DNA of 64,000 nt. Origin: Nonomuraea sp. NEAU-A123 (GTDB lineage Bacteria > Actinomycetota > Actinomycetes > Streptosporangiales > Streptosporangiaceae). The notes beneath the pieces were generated by a model. The model saw nothing but the letters and a program-made list of their open reading frames with translations. It was not told the origin of the DNA and did no database searches. Location: NCBI RefSeq assembly GCF_018603905.1, contig NZ_JAHFZZ010000001.1:124001-188000 (forward strand). Reading direction: 5' to 3'. This document shows positions 9,032-17,160 of the stretch, in pieces; within the stretch, counting starts at the first letter, position 1, and each line of letters starts with the position of its first letter. The translations under genes were made by a program, and so were the position numbers.

Positions 9032-11326
9032 TTACCCGAGCTGATAGACGGAACACGGCCCGCTACGGAAACGCAGTTTCGCGAACCCGTCAAGGGCCGT
9101 GCCATTCTCCGTGAACGCCCATTTGACGCCATATTCATGTACGAGCCGCGAGATGTTCTCCGCTGACGGCTGCCGGAACACCTCGTCGTTCGCCGCCAGG
9201 CGCGCCTGGTCCACGAACGGCACGGCCAGGAACGAGGTGCCGAACGGCGTGCTCCGCGACAGCGTGCTCTGGGCGTACGCCCAGCTCTCCACCAGCACCC
9301 GACGCTCACTGTAGGCGGACACCCAGAAGTGGCGGCTGTCGCACCTCTTCCCTGCGATGGGCCGGCAGTGCCCATCGGTCGCCACGACGTCGCCCGGCGC
9401 CGAGTGGTCACGCAGCCATCGCGCGGCCTCCATCCCGCCCGGCGGCAGCACACGTGTGGGCGGGACTCCGCTGCTCGACGGTCCGATGCCGCTCGACGGC
9501 CCGATCCCCTTGGTCACGGTGGCCGGCAGCGCGTACCCGGTGAGCAGCGCGACCACCGCGAGCGTCACGGGCCCGCGCCGCAGCGCGACCGCCGCCGCCA
9601 CCACCGCGGCCACCACCCCCAGCACGAGGTACGGCAGCGCGAGGGGGAACAGCTCCTGGACCGGCACGTCCGGCCCGAGCAGCGCCTGGACCCCCACGAC
9701 CAGCCCGGCGCCCAGCGCCACCCACCACTTGGCGGCGGCGAATCCCCGCTCCCGGCCCAGGGCCGCCATCCCGGCCACGGACGCGATCGACAGGTACGGC
9801 CGAGCCCCCTCCAGGAAGTAGTACTGGCTGAGCGCCGGATGGCCCAACAGCACGACGCCCGCGACACCCGCCGCCCCGATCCCGAGCAACAGCAGTACCC
9901 CAGGATCCAGCCGCGCCGCCCGCCTGGCGACCACCCCCAGCAGTCCCGCCCACACGCACGCCAGGCACGCCAGGTGAATCACCGTCAGCCCGGCAATGGG
10001 CCACACAGGCGCCTCGGCGAGCGGCTCACCACCGAGGTACGTCACCGCCCCCCACACCCGCCGCATGCTCGCGAACGGCGCGAGTATCAACCCCTGCCGC
10101 TGGCCCCCGAAGACGACGAACTGCGCGAACGCCAGAGTCGGCACCGTGATCAGGATTCCCACGAGAGCGGGCCGAGACCACCGCCTGACGACCAGGACGA
10201 GCACCAGCCCACCCAGCAACAGCGGGAGGAACGTCGCCTTCGCCCCGGTCAGCGCGACCAGCAGCACCGCGACCAGTACCCACCCGCCGACCCCGGCCCG
10301 CTCCCCGCGCAGACGGCCGACGAGCAGCAGCACCACAGGGACACAGAGCAACGCGCCGAACGTCTGCGTCGGACTGGTCCACACCGTGAACAGCGACCGC
10401 GACGTGAACAGATTGCTCGCTCCCCAGTAGAGCTCCGGGCAGACAGCGAAGTACGTCACCACGACCGCGGCCACGCCTGCCCACCACCGCCCGGTCACCC
10501 GCCTGGCGAGCACCGCCACCAGCACGACCATCGCCACCATCATCGGCAGCATCGACAGCCGGTACAGCAGCGTCTGCGGCTCGATCCCGGTGACCCAGCT
10601 GGTGGCGGCCATCTCGGCGTAGACGTACCAGTGGTAGGTCAGCGGCTCGCCCAGGATCGTCGGGAGCGTAGGTGGCATGTGGTGCTTGAGCTCGCCGAGC
10701 AGGGCGAGGTGGTAATGCATGTCGACGTATGGCGCCGCGTTGCCGGGCCAGGTCAGGCCGTGGCCGAGGTAGAACGACCGGGCACTCCAGACGATGAGAT
10801 AGCAGATGACCGCCGCGACGGCCCACGCACACCACAAGGGCATCCGCTCACCAGCCGCAACCGCCCAGGGTGTCCGCTCGCTCTTTGGGTGCGTCTGCTC
10901 GCTCTCTGGGGGCGTGCGCTCGCGAGCCGTCGCCCCCGGCCGCCAGTGCCGTCGCAGTCGCGGTACGGCTGTGAAAAGGGCGATCACCGTAACAGGCCAC
11001 GCGAGCACCAGTTGCGGCACCCCCGCCGCGCGCGCCGGGATGTAGGTCAGCACTTCGACCGCGTAGCCCAGCGCCAAGCCCGCCGCCAGCTCCTCGGCGA
11101 GCGACCCCCCAGCCCGCCCCAGCGCCCGCCACAGCAACGTCCCGGGAACCAGCACCCCGACGCCGACATAAGCCCCGAAAGCCACCAGATCCCGAACGGA
11201 TACCCCGCGCCAGATCAGCGCCATCACGGCCACCAGACCCACCAGCGCCACCGGCACCCAGCCGGACCATCTCCGCCGCTCCGACACCGGCGACGTGACC
11301 GCGCTCGTAACCGCCGTGATCGTCAT
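9032..11326 (-). CDS. Large polytopic membrane protein, possible GT-C glycosyltransferase
   Basis: The 764-residue product has some fifteen hydrophobic segments and a soluble C-terminal part of about 150 residues. After the fourth or fifth helix the extracytoplasmic-looking stretch NAAPYVDMHYHLALLGELKHH carries acidic and histidine residues like the catalytic first loop of GT-C enzymes. I infer use of a polyprenyl-phosphate sugar, which suits the neighbouring GT2-GtrA gene. No named family is certain. Two repeat inserts are odd: three heptad units near residues 133-153 (ERTPP / EQTHP / ERTPW pattern) and a doubled GIGPSS unit near residue 610. It follows the LuxC-like gene after 70 bases. Confidence 0.6.
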   Translation of the reverse strand: MTITAVTSAVTSPVSERRRWSGWVPVALVGLVAVMALIWRGVSVRDLVAFGAYVGVGVLVPGTLLWRALGRAGGSLAEELAAGLALGYAVEVLTYIPARAAGVPQLVLAWPVTVIALFTAVPRLRRHWRPGATARERTPPESEQTHPKSERTPWAVAAGERMPLWCAWAVAAVICYLIVWSARSFYLGHGLTWPGNAAPYVDMHYHLALLGELKHHMPPTLPTILGEPLTYHWYVYAEMAATSWVTGIEPQTLLYRLSMLPMMVAMVVLVAVLARRVTGRWWAGVAAVVVTYFAVCPELYWGASNLFTSRSLFTVWTSPTQTFGALLCVPVVLLLVGRLRGERAGVGGWVLVAVLLVALTGAKATFLPLLLGGLVLVLVVRRWSRPALVGILITVPTLAFAQFVVFGGQRQGLILAPFASMRRVWGAVTYLGGEPLAEAPVWPIAGLTVIHLACLACVWAGLLGVVARRAARLDPGVLLLLGIGAAGVAGVVLLGHPALSQYYFLEGARPYLSIASVAGMAALGRERGFAAAKWWVALGAGLVVGVQALLGPDVPVQELFPLALPYLVLGVVAAVVAAAVALRRGPVTLAVVALLTGYALPATVTKGIGPSSGIGPSSSGVPPTRVLPPGGMEAARWLRDHSAPGDVVATDGHCRPIAGKRCDSRHFWVSAYSERRVLVESWAYAQSTLSRSTPFGTSFLAVPFVDQARLAANDEVFRQPSAENISRLVHEYGVKWAFTENGTALDGFAKLRFRSGPCSVYQLG

Positions 11327-11396
11327 CCCACCACGCCCTCCAGGCCACCGTGCCTGACCAGGCGGCGGTGGTCCGTAGTCCCCCGAACCCTGCTCG

Positions 11397-12644
11397 TCAT
11401 GCGATCACCGTCACCAGGCGGGTGAACTCCGTGGTCAGCTCCACCCCATCCCAAACCCGGTGAAAACTCAGCGCGCTCCCGATCGGCACCATCCGATCGA
11501 CCCCCCGCCCGCCCAGCGCCCCCGCCAGCAACTCCAGCTCGGCCGGGACGAACCCGAAGTGCGTCATCGTCTGATCCCGACGCTCCACCAGCCCGGCCAA
11601 CTCCCCGAGCCCCTCGATCCGGGCATGCGCGAACGTCCCCGTGCCCAGCCACCGCCGCGGCGCCGCCTCAGGACCCGCCAGCGTGACACTGGCCAGCGCG
11701 TTGCCGTGGAAGTCGATGGCGCTGGCCCGGCCATCGGCGGCCAGCCCGTACGTGGCCACTCGCTTCTCGACCGCCATCGCGGCGTCCACGGACCACCCAC
11801 GCTGAGCCACCGCCCGCGCCAGGCAGGCGGTGAAGCCGTCGCGCGCCGTGTCGCAGTCGGCGGGTGAGCCGACCCAGTAGACGGTGCGCGGGGACGAGCA
11901 CGCCGCCTGGTCGAACCAGTAGGCGTCGTTGGCGAACCCGTCGGCGACCGCGCCCCGAGTGGCGGCCGACGCCGACAGCCAGGCCGCCGCCCGCAGCACC
12001 GCGAACGAGGTCCGATCGGGAAAGGTCAGATCACGCGCGTGCGGGGCGAGCGGATGGCGGCGAATCTCGTCGACCGTGGCGTCGCCGCCCCAGATGACCC
12101 GCAGATCACAGGCCGCCGACAGGGCTGCGGTGACGGCGTCGGAACGGTCGTACGTGACGATGCGCTGCGTGGCGGCCACCACCGGATCGGCGTCGGCCAG
12201 CGACTCCTGAAGCGTCCGCGTGATCGTCGCGGCCACGGCGCCCGCGCGGGGCGACAGGCGTACCACGTTGCGGTTCCCCATCAACGCCGACAGCGCCCAG
12301 GAGTAGACGAAGACGGTGTCGACGTTCGCGGGCGGGACGTGGAACACGAGGCCACGCGGCGCCCTCAGGTGATCGCCTCGCGGCCCGTCCAGAATCCGCG
12401 CGAGCTCGCTGGGTCGCAGGAAGAAGCCGAGCGACGCCAGCTCCGGATGGCGCCGCGCCAGCTCAGGACTCAGCAACCGCCTCCCGAACTCGGCAATGAA
12501 CCCGCGAATCCGCTCATCCCCCACCGCAAGCGGCTCACCCTCGCGTACCTGCCCAACCAACGTCCCAACGGCCACATCCGGCCCCTCAGGAAACCGAACC
12601 CTGACCGACGCGCCCCCGGTAGCCAGACCAGCCCGCTCGTCCAT
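11397..12644 (-). CDS. LuxC-like acyl-CoA/acyl-protein reductase
   Basis: The 415-residue protein matches the LuxC family, which uses NADPH to reduce an activated acyl group to an aldehyde through a cysteine thioester. The catalytic environment is visible as FDQAACSSPR with Cys249. An aldehyde-dehydrogenase-like nucleotide region (HVPPANVDTVFVYSWALSAL, NRNVVRLSPR) precedes it. Its ATG overlaps the stop of the LuxE-like gene (TGATG), so the two are probably made together, as in lux operons. No luciferase (luxAB) gene is in the window, so light production is not suggested. A role in making an aldehyde or modified acyl group for a surface glycan or lipid is my inference. Confidence 0.85.
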   Translation of the reverse strand: MDERAGLATGGASVRVRFPEGPDVAVGTLVGQVREGEPLAVGDERIRGFIAEFGRRLLSPELARRHPELASLGFFLRPSELARILDGPRGDHLRAPRGLVFHVPPANVDTVFVYSWALSALMGNRNVVRLSPRAGAVAATITRTLQESLADADPVVAATQRIVTYDRSDAVTAALSAACDLRVIWGGDATVDEIRRHPLAPHARDLTFPDRTSFAVLRAAAWLSASAATRGAVADGFANDAYWFDQAACSSPRTVYWVGSPADCDTARDGFTACLARAVAQRGWSVDAAMAVEKRVATYGLAADGRASAIDFHGNALASVTLAGPEAAPRRWLGTGTFAHARIEGLGELAGLVERRDQTMTHFGFVPAELELLAGALGGRGVDRMVPIGSALSFHRVWDGVELTTEFTRLVTVIA

Positions 12645-13675
12645 CACGCCGCCGCCCATGCCGCCGTGTCGCTGCAGCCGCGTGCCTCTGCTTTCGGCAG
12701 CCGCCCGAGCACCGAGAACCGTTTGCCCGGCCACACCCCGTCGTCCACCCCGTGCACCACGCCGAGGTCCTCCGTCAGAAGGACGTGCCCCGGATACGAC
12801 GTGGGCAGCGTGCTGACCACCTCGATCAGCCCCGGCACGCCGACGGGCGCCTCCTGCCACGTCTCCGGGTCACGGATCACGACATCGGCGAAATCGGGGC
12901 AGTAAAGCCCACCCCCATCCGGCCCCTCCAGGAACACGGTGCCGATCTGCTCGACCATCCCGTAGAAGTCGTGGATCCGCCGCAGCCCGCACTCCTCGCC
13001 CAGCCGCCTGCGGAACGTGGCGTTGTCGACGGCCTGCTCGGCCAGCCGCTTCCAACCCCCGGAGTGGATCAGCACCCCCTGCGACAGATCAAGCCCCAGC
13101 TCACGCAGGTGCGACCACGCCATGAACGTGAACCCGAAGATCAAATAGGGCGCACCACCATGCCGTGCGAGGAAGCCCCTGACCGCCTCGGCGTCCAGCC
13201 CGCCACCCTCGTCGAGGACGAACGCGTGATCCCTGCCGAAGTTCATCATGCCGAGCACGCCCGCGCCGCGAGCGCTCAGCGTGGGATCGCGTACCACCGA
13301 CCGGCTGTCGACGATCAGCATCGGCAGCCGCCGCCCGCCCAGCACCGCCCGGAGCGTCGCCGCCAGCATGCGCGGCTGCGCGGCCGCCGCCTCGCGGTCG
13401 AGGTAGACGCGGCTGGGCCGCTGCCCGGTCGTCCCGCTGGAGGTGAGCACCCTGAACACCGCACTCTCCGGCACACTGCGCAACTCGTGCGTCTTGAACA
13501 GCCGCACCGGCAACCACGGCAGATCCGCCACCCGCCCGTACGGCCCCACCGCCCCGATCGCGTCGAGAATCCTCCGGTACGGCAGGCACGCCCGCCGATG
13601 CCGCTCGGTCAGCGCGACCAGCTCAGGCAGCAGCACCGCCTCCTTCGCGCCCTGGGCCAAGGTGAAGACGCTCAT
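12644..13675 (-). CDS. LuxE-like acyl-protein synthetase
   Basis: LuxE proteins adenylate a fatty acid with ATP, take the acyl group onto a C-terminal cysteine and pass it to LuxC. This 343-residue protein has the adenylation loop TSSGTTGQ near residue 82, the GGWKR segment, DFYGMVEQ and the terminal LPKAEARGCSDT with Cys334 at the place of the acyl-carrying cysteine of Vibrio LuxE. Thus all key parts appear intact. The ATG overlaps the stop of the upstream ligase gene by 4 bases (ATGA), and its own stop overlaps the LuxC start. The acyl chain length cannot be read from sequence. Confidence 0.85.
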   Translation of the reverse strand: MSVFTLAQGAKEAVLLPELVALTERHRRACLPYRRILDAIGAVGPYGRVADLPWLPVRLFKTHELRSVPESAVFRVLTSSGTTGQRPSRVYLDREAAAAQPRMLAATLRAVLGGRRLPMLIVDSRSVVRDPTLSARGAGVLGMMNFGRDHAFVLDEGGGLDAEAVRGFLARHGGAPYLIFGFTFMAWSHLRELGLDLSQGVLIHSGGWKRLAEQAVDNATFRRRLGEECGLRRIHDFYGMVEQIGTVFLEGPDGGGLYCPDFADVVIRDPETWQEAPVGVPGLIEVVSTLPTSYPGHVLLTEDLGVVHGVDDGVWPGKRFSVLGRLPKAEARGCSDTAAWAAA

Positions 13676-15171
13676 GTACGGGCCTCCAGCGTGCTGTAGT
13701 CGATCTTTCCCGTGCCGAGCAGTGGCAGCCGGTCGACGCCGCGTACGTCGAACCCGCTCCAGTGGAGCCGCAGCTCGGACCCCAGCCGCCGGGCGAGCGT
13801 GGTGCAGCCGTCGGCGTCGAGGCCCTCGGCCCAGACCGTGATGCGGTCGTCGCCGCTCGTGGCCGCGATGGGTCCGCGGCCGCGGAGCAGGTGTTCGATG
13901 TCGTCGAGGTTCACGCGTACGCCGAAGACCTTGGCGATGCGTTTCATCCGGCCGGTGATGTAGAGGAAGCCCTCGTCGTCGAGGTGGCCGAGGTCGCCCG
14001 TAGGCAGCACGCCGCCCAGGTCGTCGCCTCTGGCCAGGTCGTCGGCCGTTTCGGCGTAACCCATCATCACGTTGGGGCCGTGATAGACGACCTGGCCGTC
14101 GTCAATGGTCAGGCGGCCGCCTGCGACGGCCAGGCCGGCGGAGCCCGGTTTGGCGGCCAGGCGGTCGTGGGGGAGTACGGCGATGCGGGCGGTCGCCTCC
14201 GTCTGGCCGTACATGACGAAGAATCGCTGGGCCTTGGCGGCGAACTCGGTGACCAGCTCGGGGCGCAGTCGCCCGCCCGCCTGGGTGAGGGTGGTGAGCG
14301 CGGGGTGTTCGATCGGGTCGAAGCGGAGTTTGCGCAGCATCTCGTACTGGTAGGGGACCGCGGCGAGTGAGGTGCACCGGTGCTCGTCGAGCATGGTCCA
14401 GAAGGACCGTTCGAGCAGGCCCGCGTCGGTCAGCACCACGGTGGCGCCCGCGGCGAGGTGGCTGTTGAGCACCGACAGGCCGTAGCTGTAGTACAGCGGC
14501 AGGCTGGTCGGCGCGGTCTCGCCGGGGCCGATGGCCAGGGCGGCGGCGATGGCTCGGGCGTTGGCCAGCACGGCGGACCGTGACAGTCGTACGAGCTTGG
14601 GGTTGCCGGTGGAACCCGAGGTGGCGAGCAGGACGGCCAGGTGCGGGTGGTGCTCGGGGGTGCCGCCCCGGGCGCGCCGCAGTCCGTCGGCGGCCCGCGT
14701 GAACCCGAGCAGGGCGGCGGGCTTGAACCTGGCGGCCAGCTCGGCCAGCGTGCCGGGCGGCAGGTCGGGGTCCAGCAGCGCGATGGGCCGGCCCGCCTGC
14801 AACGCCGCGAGGTAACGCAGTACGGACTGCAGATCGATGCGCATGCCGCAGAACACCGGACCGGGCGGCAGGGCGGCCAGAGCCTGCATGGTGCTCCCGA
14901 TCCGGGCGCTCAGCTCGTCGCCGGTGAGCACACCCGGCTCCCCGGCGACGACTATCCGCGCGTCCGGGTGCGGAAAGCACTCCCGAGGCAGCACCTCCTG
15001 CCGCAGAGAGCCCCCGGCCCCGCTGTCAGCGGCGTCCGCGGTATGAGGTGCGCCGGGGTGTGGGGAATGGGTTGTGGAAGTTCGCCCGTTGCCCACGGTG
15101 CCGCCGTTGGTGTGCGGTGGGGAACCGTTGGCGGGGTGTAGAGAAGCGTTCATGGAAGACCGCCCGTCCAT
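13672..15171 (-). CDS. Acyl-AMP ligase (ANL superfamily, class I adenylate-forming)
   Basis: This 499-residue enzyme probably activates a carboxylic acid as an acyl-adenylate and loads it on CoA or on the carrier protein encoded two genes upstream. Core motifs are present: LLATSGSTGNPK (A3), the YGQTEAT segment (A5), LPTGDLGHLDDEG (A7), GRMKRIAKVFGVRVN (A8) and the C-terminal LLGTGKIDY with the catalytic lysine. The first 60 residues are low-complexity (His, Thr, Gly, Pro rich) and unlike the family. A shorter start at ATG 15153 would trim only six of them. It lies 12 bases after the SDR gene and overlaps the LuxE-like gene. Confidence 0.8.
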   Translation of the reverse strand: MDGRSSMNASLHPANGSPPHTNGGTVGNGRTSTTHSPHPGAPHTADAADSGAGGSLRQEVLPRECFPHPDARIVVAGEPGVLTGDELSARIGSTMQALAALPPGPVFCGMRIDLQSVLRYLAALQAGRPIALLDPDLPPGTLAELAARFKPAALLGFTRAADGLRRARGGTPEHHPHLAVLLATSGSTGNPKLVRLSRSAVLANARAIAAALAIGPGETAPTSLPLYYSYGLSVLNSHLAAGATVVLTDAGLLERSFWTMLDEHRCTSLAAVPYQYEMLRKLRFDPIEHPALTTLTQAGGRLRPELVTEFAAKAQRFFVMYGQTEATARIAVLPHDRLAAKPGSAGLAVAGGRLTIDDGQVVYHGPNVMMGYAETADDLARGDDLGGVLPTGDLGHLDDEGFLYITGRMKRIAKVFGVRVNLDDIEHLLRGRGPIAATSGDDRITVWAEGLDADGCTTLARRLGSELRLHWSGFDVRGVDRLPLLGTGKIDYSTLEART

Positions 15172-15183
15172 CGTGTCGGAGGC

Positions 15184-15936
15184 TTACAGCACCAGTCCGC
15201 CGTCCACCCCGATGACCTGGCCGGTGATGAAGCAGGCGTCGGCGGAGAGCAGGAAGGCGGCCGCGGCGGCCACGTCGCCGGCGGTGCCCAGGCGGCCGAG
15301 CGGGGTCGCGGCGATGGTTTCGGCGCGTGCCCGGTCGTCGAGCGTGGAGAGCATGTCGGTCTGGATGTAACCGGGTGCCACCGCGTTGACCCGGATGCCC
15401 TGGGGCCCCAGCTCCTTGGCGGCGGCCAGGGTGAGGCCGAGCACGGCGGCCTTGGTGGCGGAGTAGACGGCCTGGCCGGGCGCTCCCTTGCGGCCCATGA
15501 CCGAGGAGACCAGGACCACGGCCGGGTCGGTGCCCCTGCGCAGCAGCTTGACTGCGGCCTGCAGGGTGTGGGTGGCGCCCAGCGCGTTGACGTGGAAGAG
15601 ACGGCTCACCACGTCGCTGTGCATCATGCCGAGCAGGCTGGCCGCGTGCCCGCCCGCGTTGATCACCAGGGCGTCGAGCCGCCCGTGTCGCCGGTGGACC
15701 TCCCGCATCATGGCGGACACCGCGGCGGGGTCGGCCACGTCGCCGTGGACCGTGTCGGTGTGGCCGCCGGTCTCGGCGGCCACCTCGGCCGCCGCCTTGG
15801 CGGCCCGCTCCCGGTCGCGCCCATGGACGACGACCTCGTGGCCGGTGCGGGCCAGCCGGACGGCGACGGCCCGGCCGATGCCCAGCGTGGAGCCGGTGAC
15901 GAGCGCGACGCGGCGGTCAGGTGACGGCGTCGGCAC
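15184..15936 (-). CDS. SDR-family 3-oxoacyl-ACP reductase-like protein (FabG-like)
   Basis: The 250-residue protein is a classical short-chain dehydrogenase. It has the NAD(P)-binding TGSTLGIGRA near residue 14, NAGG at about residue 91, and the catalytic Ser/Tyr/Lys set in VSSVMGRKG and VYSATKAA. The end AAFLLSADACFITGQVIGVDGG is typical of FabG-like reductases, which turn a 3-oxoacyl-ACP into a 3-hydroxyacyl-ACP. The carrier protein gene overlaps its start by 20 bases, which supports an acyl-ACP substrate, but a sugar or other ketone cannot be excluded. Confidence 0.85.
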   Translation of the reverse strand: MPTPSPDRRVALVTGSTLGIGRAVAVRLARTGHEVVVHGRDRERAAKAAAEVAAETGGHTDTVHGDVADPAAVSAMMREVHRRHGRLDALVINAGGHAASLLGMMHSDVVSRLFHVNALGATHTLQAAVKLLRRGTDPAVVLVSSVMGRKGAPGQAVYSATKAAVLGLTLAAAKELGPQGIRVNAVAPGYIQTDMLSTLDDRARAETIAATPLGRLGTAGDVAAAAAFLLSADACFITGQVIGVDGGLVL

Positions 15937-16162
15937 CGTGCTTCTCCAGCAGCTCGGCGGCCTTGGCGAACGAGCTCATGTCGATCATCTCGTCCGTGTC
16001 GATCATGATGGCGAACTCGTCCTCCATCGCGGCGACGAGGGCCATGTGGGCCAGCGAGTCCCACTGCGGGATCGCGCGGTAGTGGAGCCCGTCGACGTCC
16101 GTGTCGGCCGGCAGGCTCAGCGAGGCGCGGAAGACGCCGCGCAGGCGGTCGAGCTGGCTCAT
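15917..16162 (-). CDS. Acyl carrier protein (phosphopantetheine attachment domain)
   Basis: The 81-residue acidic protein has the ACP four-helix pattern with the attachment motif WDSLAHM. Ser36 is the expected site for the 4'-phosphopantetheine arm that holds acyl groups as thioesters. It resembles the dedicated carrier proteins of secondary or polysaccharide pathways more than the housekeeping AcpP, in that its core reads IPQWDSLAHM rather than the usual GADSLD form. It is the first gene of the minus-strand run and faces a 160-base divergent region that should hold the promoter. It probably works with the ligase, SDR and Lux-like proteins encoded directly after it. Confidence 0.85.
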   Translation of the reverse strand: MSQLDRLRGVFRASLSLPADTDVDGLHYRAIPQWDSLAHMALVAAMEDEFAIMIDTDEMIDMSSFAKAAELLEKHGADAVT

Positions 16163-16323
16163 GTCTGCTCACTTTCTGTCGCCGAACAACGACTTAGTGT
16201 AGCCGTGATCGTCCGTCAACAGAAACCAAGCCCCCGTCGTGAGTAATGGAACCGTATAACGGCGAGTGCCCGCTGTGCCGGGCTGGGAATGTCGCATGGC
16301 GCGCGTCAACCGCTACAGGGGGA
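16163..16323. promoter_or_regulatory. Divergent intergenic region between the acyl operon and the glycosyltransferase operon
   Basis: This 160-base region separates two large divergent gene groups and contains A/T-richer stretches than its surroundings, so promoters in both directions are expected here. I could not assign -35/-10 boxes or operators with confidence. If the gene to the right starts at ATG 16246 the region shrinks to about 80 bases. Confidence 0.35.
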
Positions 16324-17160
16324 ATGATGGACGAATCCAATCACTGGTACGGGCACTCCCGCATACTCGGCCGATACTGTGAAGTGGCGGAAGACATTCC
16401 CCGGCGAATACAGGGTTTCTTGCAGCACGGCTGGAACTATCTCCACGGATTCCCGCCCAACGACCACTGGTGCAGCCCCGGCTACCCCCGTTTCGTCTGG
16501 TCCGACGTGCTCAGACGGCGTGGCTGGTCGATGGGCCGCCGAGGTCACTATGTCATCGGCGCGCCGTGGATCTACCTGCTTGATATGGAGCCCCGAACGG
16601 GCGCCGTTCCCGAAAGGGAGGGTACGATCTGGTACCCCTTCCACGGTTGGGAAAAGCATTCGGTCACCGGGGACCATGCCCGACTCGCCGCTGAAATCGC
16701 TGAAGTGGAGACAGGGCCGGTGACAATCTGTCTTTACTGGTTGGAATTCGCTAATCCGGACATCCGGCGTGCTTATCGGTCGGCGGGTTTCCGGGTCATC
16801 TGTCATGGCGAGCGTGGTTCGCGGTGGGATGGCAAGGGGCGGGACTTCCTGCCCGGCCAGCTCGCCGAGCTGCGGCGGCATCGCAGGGTGGCCTCCAACC
16901 GGCTGGGCAGCGCGCTGTTCTACGGCGCCTCCGTGGGCTGCGAGGTCGCCGTCTACGGGGACCCGATGCAGTTCGAGGACGAGCGGCCCGAGTACGGCGG
17001 CACCGCCCGCCGGATGCGGCTCTGGCCCGAGTTGCACGGCGCGCACGTCGATCCCGAGGCGGCCAGGGAGGCGGCGCGGCAGGAGCTGGGATTCGAGTAT
17101 CAGGCGACACCGGAGGAGCTACGGCGAATGTTCGGCTGGAAGCGGGCGCAATGCGCATGA
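16324..17160 (+). CDS. Unrecognised surface-polymer protein, possible GT-B glycosyltransferase
   Basis: I do not recognise this protein (278 residues from ATG 16324). It is soluble, rich in Trp, Tyr and Arg, and has no signal peptide. The central FLQHGWNYLHG and the C-terminal SNRLGSALFYGASVGCEVAVYGDP resemble, in pattern only, acceptor and donor-binding regions of GT-B enzymes such as capsule and sialic-acid transferases. It is the first gene of a three-gene plus-strand group that ends with a GT2 enzyme and adjoins the pseudaminic acid genes, so transfer of pseudaminic acid is a reasonable guess. An earlier in-frame ATG at 16246 would add 26 residues. Its stop overlaps the next start (ATGA). 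Confidence 0.5.
   Translation: MMDESNHWYGHSRILGRYCEVAEDIPRRIQGFLQHGWNYLHGFPPNDHWCSPGYPRFVWSDVLRRRGWSMGRRGHYVIGAPWIYLLDMEPRTGAVPEREGTIWYPFHGWEKHSVTGDHARLAAEIAEVETGPVTICLYWLEFANPDIRRAYRSAGFRVICHGERGSRWDGKGRDFLPGQLAELRRHRRVASNRLGSALFYGASVGCEVAVYGDPMQFEDERPEYGGTARRMRLWPELHGAHVDPEAAREAARQELGFEYQATPEELRRMFGWKRAQCA

Noticed and set aside
9329..11425. Very long open frame on the plus strand opposite the GT-C-like membrane protein
   Set aside because: It is antisense to a clear membrane protein, has extreme Arg/His/Pro composition and no recognisable motif. Such shadow frames are usual in GC-rich DNA.
11397..13675. Bioluminescence operon
   Set aside because: LuxC- and LuxE-like genes exist but no luciferase (luxA/luxB) or flavin reductase gene is found in the window.
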